The translations under genes were made by a program, and so were the position numbers. A stretch of DNA of 64,000 nt, from NCBI GenBank assembly GCA_961205875.1, contig OY540810.1, forward strand, positions 35,526,001-35,590,000. The letters are read 5' to 3'. This document shows, piece after piece, positions 59,701-64,000 of this stretch. This DNA is from Sialis fuliginosa (taxonomy: Eukaryota > Arthropoda > Insecta > Megaloptera > Sialidae). The notes under the pieces were generated by a model. That model did not search any database. It worked only from the letters and a program-made list of their open reading frames with translations, and had not been told where the DNA came from. Every line of letters starts with the position of its first letter. The stretch's first letter is position 1.

Positions 59701-62238
59701 TAAATGATATGATTGGACAATTTGGTGTTGGATTTTATTCATCGTTCCTCGTTTCTGATAGCGTAGTGGTTACAACGAAGCACAATGATGACAAACAGTA
59801 TATTTGGGAATCAGATGCTAATAGCTTTACAATTGTTGATGACCCGCGTGGAAATACATTGAAACGTGGAACAACCATTAGTCTCCAAATGAAACCTGAA
59901 GCTGTAGATTTTCTTGAAACAGATACAATCACAAATTTGGTTAAAAAATATTCACAGTTTATTAATTTCCCTATTTATCTCTGGTCAAGCAAAACTATTG
60001 AAGTTGAAGAGCCCTTAGAAGACGATGAAGAGGTTACACCTAAACCAGAAGTAGATAATGAAGATGAAACAGAGGCAGAAGTTGAAGAAGAAAAAGAAGA
60101 TAAACCGAAAACAAAGAAAGTCGAAAAAACTATTTGGGACTGGGAACTTGTTAATGATAGTAAACCAATCTGGTCGAGGAAACCAAATGAAATTGAAGAT
60201 AAAGAATATGAAGAATTCTACAAATCCTTGACAAAAGACCAAAAAGAACCATTGGCAAAAGTTCATTTCATCGCTGAAGGAGAAGTTACCTTCAAGTCAC
60301 TTTTATACGTGCCAGAAGGCCAACCTTCTGAAAGTTTTAATAAATATGGAACCAAAACTGATAACATTAAAGTAAGTATTAATATTTTATGTACTAATAG
60401 TTTTTTTCTTATAACTACAATTTTTTTTGCAGTTGTATGTTCGTCGTGTTTTCATTACTGATGAATTCAACGATATGATGCCCAACTATTTATCTTTCAT
60501 TCAAGGAGTTGTAGATTCTGATGATTTACCATTAAATGTTTCTCGTGAGACACTACAACAACATAAATTAATCAAAGTAATAAAGAAGAAGTTAGTACGT
60601 AAAGCATTAGATATGCTTAAGAAGTTGCCTAAGGAAGATTATCAGAAATTCTGGAAGGAATATTCTACAAAGTAAGTTAATATATTAATTTGTATATATT
60701 TTTTCAAATGTAATGTAACAAGAACAAATCTAAATATTTTCATTTTATTTTTGCAGTGTAAAATTGGGTATAATTGAAGATCCAAACAATCGTACTCGTC
60801 TTGCAAAATTGTTGATGTTCCAATCTTCTAACGGAAAAGATCAAACATCTTTGTCAGATTATGTATCACGCATGAAACCAAAACAGGACCATGTTTATTA
60901 CATTGCTGGTTCCTCCAGAGCTGAATTAGAGAAATCACCATTTGTAGAACGTTTGTTAAAGAAAGGTTATGAAGTGTTATATTTGGTAGAAGCGGTTGAT
61001 GAATATGCTATTTCTGCATTGCCTGAGTTTGATGGTAAAAAGTTCCAAAATGTTGCAAAAGAAGGATTTTCATTAACAGATCAAGAAGGTGGCAAAGACG
61101 AACTTGAAAATTTGAAAACGGCATTCGAGCCATTGACTAAATGGTTAGGAGACAATGCTCTGAAAGATCAGATCTCCAAAGCACAAATTTCTGAAAGGTT
61201 AAGTGATTCGCCATGTGCTCTTGTTGCAAGTATGTTTGGATGGACTGGAAATATGGAACGATTAGCTGTTTCAAATGCGCATCAGAAGTCGGATGATCCT
61301 CAAAGATCGTAAGTATTTTATATTTTCATCATCTGTATTTTACAAGTCAACTACGAATGAAAATCCTGAAAAAATGATTATATCCAATTAGATCAAAATT
61401 TCATAAAAACTCAGATCCTGAAAATGGCCTGATCTAATTAGATCCAATCAGACCTGATTGAATCCAAATGTCGATCACTATTATATCAGATCTAACTGGA
61501 TCTTATTAGTACTGACACACACACCCAAACTTGGAACTCGCGTTGGACCTTTCAATAATAAATATCTAAGTATAGAGAGGGTTGTTACAAAAGTTAAGAT
61601 CTGTTTGGATATAATATTGGATCCACATAGGTAACTCAGATCTTCAAGTATGACATCAGATCTGAGTGATAGAATCAGATTTGACTGGATATAGAATTAG
61701 ATCTAATCAAATCTAGACATAATTAAGTATCATGTCAGATCTAATTAGATTTTATCTAATTATAATAATTTGTACATTGTACAAATATTCACTAAATATT
61801 GACTTAAGATTTTTTCTGTGCAAAAAAATCATCTTAAACCAAGATTAATTTATGTATGTAAAAAAATAGGATTGGGTGCATTTTAATAATAAATAATTCT
61901 CAATTTTTAGATATTATTTAAACCAAAAGAAAATGTTAGAAATCAATCCAAGACATCCGTTAATAAAAGAATTGCTTCGTCGTGTTGAATCAGATTCAGA
62001 CGATGCAAAAGCTAAAGAAATGGCTGTTATGTTATTCCGAACAGCAACTCTTCGTTCTGGATACATGCTTAAGGAAACAGCCGATTTTGCTAAAACAATT
62101 GAAACTATGATGAGACAGACACTTGGAGTTCCATTAGACGAAATGCCAGAAGAAGAAACATCAATTCCAGACGTAGATAATACAGTTGCAGAGGATGTTG
62201 ATGAAGAAGAACACAATGAAGATCACGAAGAATTGTAA
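56719..62238 (+). CDS. Gp93: Gp93 / GRP94 / endoplasmin, ER-lumenal Hsp90
   Basis: Seven exons join in phase to 787 aa: 56719-56776, 56871-56960, 59119-59279, 59436-60371, 60433-60671, 60757-61308 and 61911-62238. A signal peptide ([17 protein letters not shown]) is followed by the GRP94 pre-N region and the Hsp90 ATPase: [21 protein letters not shown] (split by an intron), [28 protein letters not shown] and GQFGVGFYS. An acidic charged linker (about 290-330) leads to the middle domain ([32 protein letters not shown]) and C-terminal dimerisation domain. GRP94 folds client proteins such as Toll-like receptors and integrins in the ER. The protein ends HEEL, a variant of the KDEL retrieval signal, after an acidic tail. 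Intron 2 hosts a gene on the other strand. The promoter has an ERSE, as expected for an unfolded-protein-response gene. Confidence 0.96.
57000..57648 (-). CDS. small CFAP144/FAM183-like protein nested in Gp93 intron 2
   Basis: Three exons on the minus strand join in phase to 174 aa: 57648-57480, 57412-57274 and 57216-57000. Most splice sites are good (acceptors TTTTAG and TTTCAG, donor GTAATG), although the second donor (GTACTA) is weaker, and the first donor was chosen because it keeps the frame. The N-terminal 50 residues are Ser/Gly-rich and unlike any family known to me. The middle ([18 protein letters not shown]) and [14 protein letters not shown] followed by [16 protein letters not shown] resemble the pattern of CFAP144/FAM183, a microtubule inner protein of cilia and sperm flagella, by memory of its 'TENQ-x-x-GW ... 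KY' layout. If so it would act in sensory cilia or sperm. The family call is tentative; that this is a real spliced gene is more secure, since three exons stay open and in phase. Confidence 0.6.
57649..59118. other. remainder of Gp93 intron 2
   Basis: AT-rich intron, presumably holding the promoter of the nested minus-strand gene in its first few hundred bases. No repeat or exon recognised. Confidence 0.45.
61380..61760. repeat. GATC-rich degenerate repeat in Gp93 intron 6
   Basis: More than a dozen imperfect copies of a 10-12-bp motif close to CAGATCTAAT or TTAGATC(C/T) in both orientations are spread over 380 bp. The wording recalls the GATC minisatellite element at 27023-28019 but no inverted ends were found. 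Splicing of the flanking exons reads normally. Confidence 0.6.
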
Positions 62239-64000
62239 ATAAGTCTAATAATTTGTAAACTAATTTGCCAGTATCATTACTTTAAATAAACCGTACCTAT
62301 ATGTGCTACAAATATCATCACTAGTAATTTTATTACGTAAATATTTAATTTTTGTATGCAATATATTTGCAGCCATATAGAAATCAGTTAATGTACCTAG
62401 TTAAAGAAAATGTAATTGTAAAACATGATTTCTGTTGACAAAATACATATAGTTTTTATGTGTTTTGCATAGATTTTAAAATATTTTTTGTATTTTCTTT
62501 GTTTTATAAACAACTGAAGTGTATGAATGTGTGTGCAAATATATTTTTGATCTAATGATATTCATGTAGATCAAATAAGACTGGTTATTATTTATAATAA
62601 AAAAACTTGATTATATTGGTGTTTTTTTTCTTCACATTTTAAGCGCAGTAGTTTTTTTTTAAGATTTGATTTGTATTATTTTCACAAAATGTAACATCAT
62701 TTCTGAAAAATGAAATTGATAGAGTAACTGAGTTCTAAAATTTGAATTTTTTATATAGTTATACTTTATATTATTTATTTATTAGATAATAGAACATTTA
62801 CATATATTTAACTGGATATGAGTATATATAAATAGTGTTTTAATGAATGAATTGATCATTTCTGAAAACAGGAAATTTTTACTTGTTCTTTAATTTCGTT
62901 TCAGATCAAATGTTTATCTCCTAATCATAATATCTATGCTCTTAATATGTGTATCTTACACAAACTTTTGAACTTGGTACGTTAGTTGAGTTTGGAGGAT
63001 ACCTTAAAACAGGCCCTAAAATTATTTGTTTTTCAAAATATGTACTTACCTCTAATCAACGCATATTTTTATTACGTGAATTTCGAAGTGAAATTTTAGT
63101 TTTTTTGGTTACCATTAAATACAAATTATTTATTTATGATATCTAGATTGAAATCGAAATCGAAGGCTGAGTAAATTCGGGATTGAGGTGTTTTTGCATT
63201 AAGGGGCAGGGCCCCTAGTTCTAGTTTTATTTTATTTGAAAAAATACATTTTGAATGTTTATTTACTTTATCTAGGATGAAGAAGAAATACTTTTTGATC
63301 TAGGAAGATTCATTATTTTTATTAGTTTCCGGTTTCTAACATTATTCCTTCTAAAATTTACGAAACGATAATAAGTAATAATGTTTAAACATCGTATTAG
63401 GTAAGTAAAATAATTTAAAAGAAATATTATTCGGATAATTTCATATCATTTTTTATGTTTAAAGAAATGGATGGTGATAATTTGATTAAGTACCTCACAT
63501 CCGTTTCAAACCATGCCGGTGTTTTAATTAAGTGCATTGATGTATTTTATTAATTTGTATCAACACTAATTTGCATATTTAATTTGCAAAATTTGTAAAT
63601 TATAGAGTCAAATCTACATTCAAAGTGTACAAAAATTATCGATTCAGTAACCATTTGGTATATCTTTCTATTCGCATATTCTGTCTGTTTCACAATGGCG
63701 GATTGTAAAACATTTATAGGTGGCTTTTTATTTATTTTCAAGTATGCAAATGTTTGATAAATCAAACACAGAATCTAATTTTTAATTATAAGTAAATTCA
63801 TCGAATATTTGAAAATGAAGTAGTTCCTAAAGGTTCGGTATTCTCGAATAAATGTACGTATTATTTCAACAAAATTTGCTTAATTAACTATTTTCATGTG
63901 CCGGTACGGTAGTACAAAATTATGTAATTTAAAATTGTTGCTTGGTTTTGTTTTGATTTTAAAATTGTTTTCAGAATTTAACTAATATTGAATTCTAAGT
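62239..64000. other. Gp93 3' UTR and downstream region
   Basis: AATAAA occurs at 62285-62290, 47 bases after the stop. Beyond it the sequence is AT-rich to the window end with only short open frames and no recognisable gene. Confidence 0.5.
62285..62290 (+). terminator. poly(A) signal of Gp93
   Basis: AATAAA 47 bases after the stop codon; another candidate lies near 62597. Confidence 0.5.

Noticed and set aside
59438..60266. Minus-strand open frames under Gp93
   Set aside because: They are antisense shadows of the large Gp93 exon.

Overview
This is a stretch of an AT-rich animal nuclear genome. The genes are split by GT-AG introns, many only 60-100 bp long. A yellow/MRJP-family gene and a bride-of-sevenless-like receptor are both present, which points to an insect; the base composition and repeat style suggest a hemipteran such as an aphid or relative, but I cannot name the species. 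There are no operons, no rRNA or tRNA genes and no CRISPR array.

Layout. (1) 1-9.3 kb: a yellow/MRJP-family gene on the minus strand; its 3' end lies beyond base 1 and one of its introns (5.4 kb) is full of transposon remnants. (2) 9.3-17.2 kb: intergenic DNA with only repeats. (3) 17.2-39.2 kb: varicose (vari), a MAGUK scaffold of septate junctions, with two very long introns (6.2 and 11.1 kb) that hold most of the mobile-element remains in the window. (4) 41.3-44.5 kb: a family C GPCR most like bride of sevenless. (5) 45.6-50.3 kb: an SLC18 (VMAT/VAChT-like) transporter gene whose sixth intron contains a complete intronless Mlh1 gene on the opposite strand. (6) 50.8-52.9 kb: a prenylcysteine oxidase gene on the minus strand, convergent with the transporter. 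(7) 53.8-55.8 kb: RNase H1, divergent from the oxidase. (8) 56.7-62.2 kb: the ER chaperone Gp93 (GRP94/endoplasmin), with a small three-exon gene resembling CFAP144/FAM183 on the opposite strand inside its second intron.

For every complete gene I placed each exon boundary by hand; all reading frames join in phase and give full-length proteins (vari 619 aa, GPCR 995 aa, SLC18-like 473 aa, Mlh1 658 aa, prenylcysteine oxidase 497 aa, RNase H1 335 aa, Gp93 787 aa, nested CFAP144-like 174 aa). The genes do not form one pathway: they are cell-junction, signalling, vesicle-transport, DNA-repair, lipid-catabolism, nucleic-acid and ER-folding genes that happen to be neighbours. Two genes nested on the opposite strand inside introns are the main structural theme of the gene-dense half (41-62 kb).

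The repeat-rich half holds several short non-autonomous DNA transposons with readable target-site duplications (hAT-like 8 bp, pogo-like TA, TTAA-flanked palindromes). The most striking is a 997-bp TA-flanked element at 27023-28019 with 73-bp terminal inverted repeats that are identical to each other, enclosing a minisatellite of about 370 bp built on a 10-bp GATC-containing unit. The Gp93 promoter carries an exact match to the ER stress response element.
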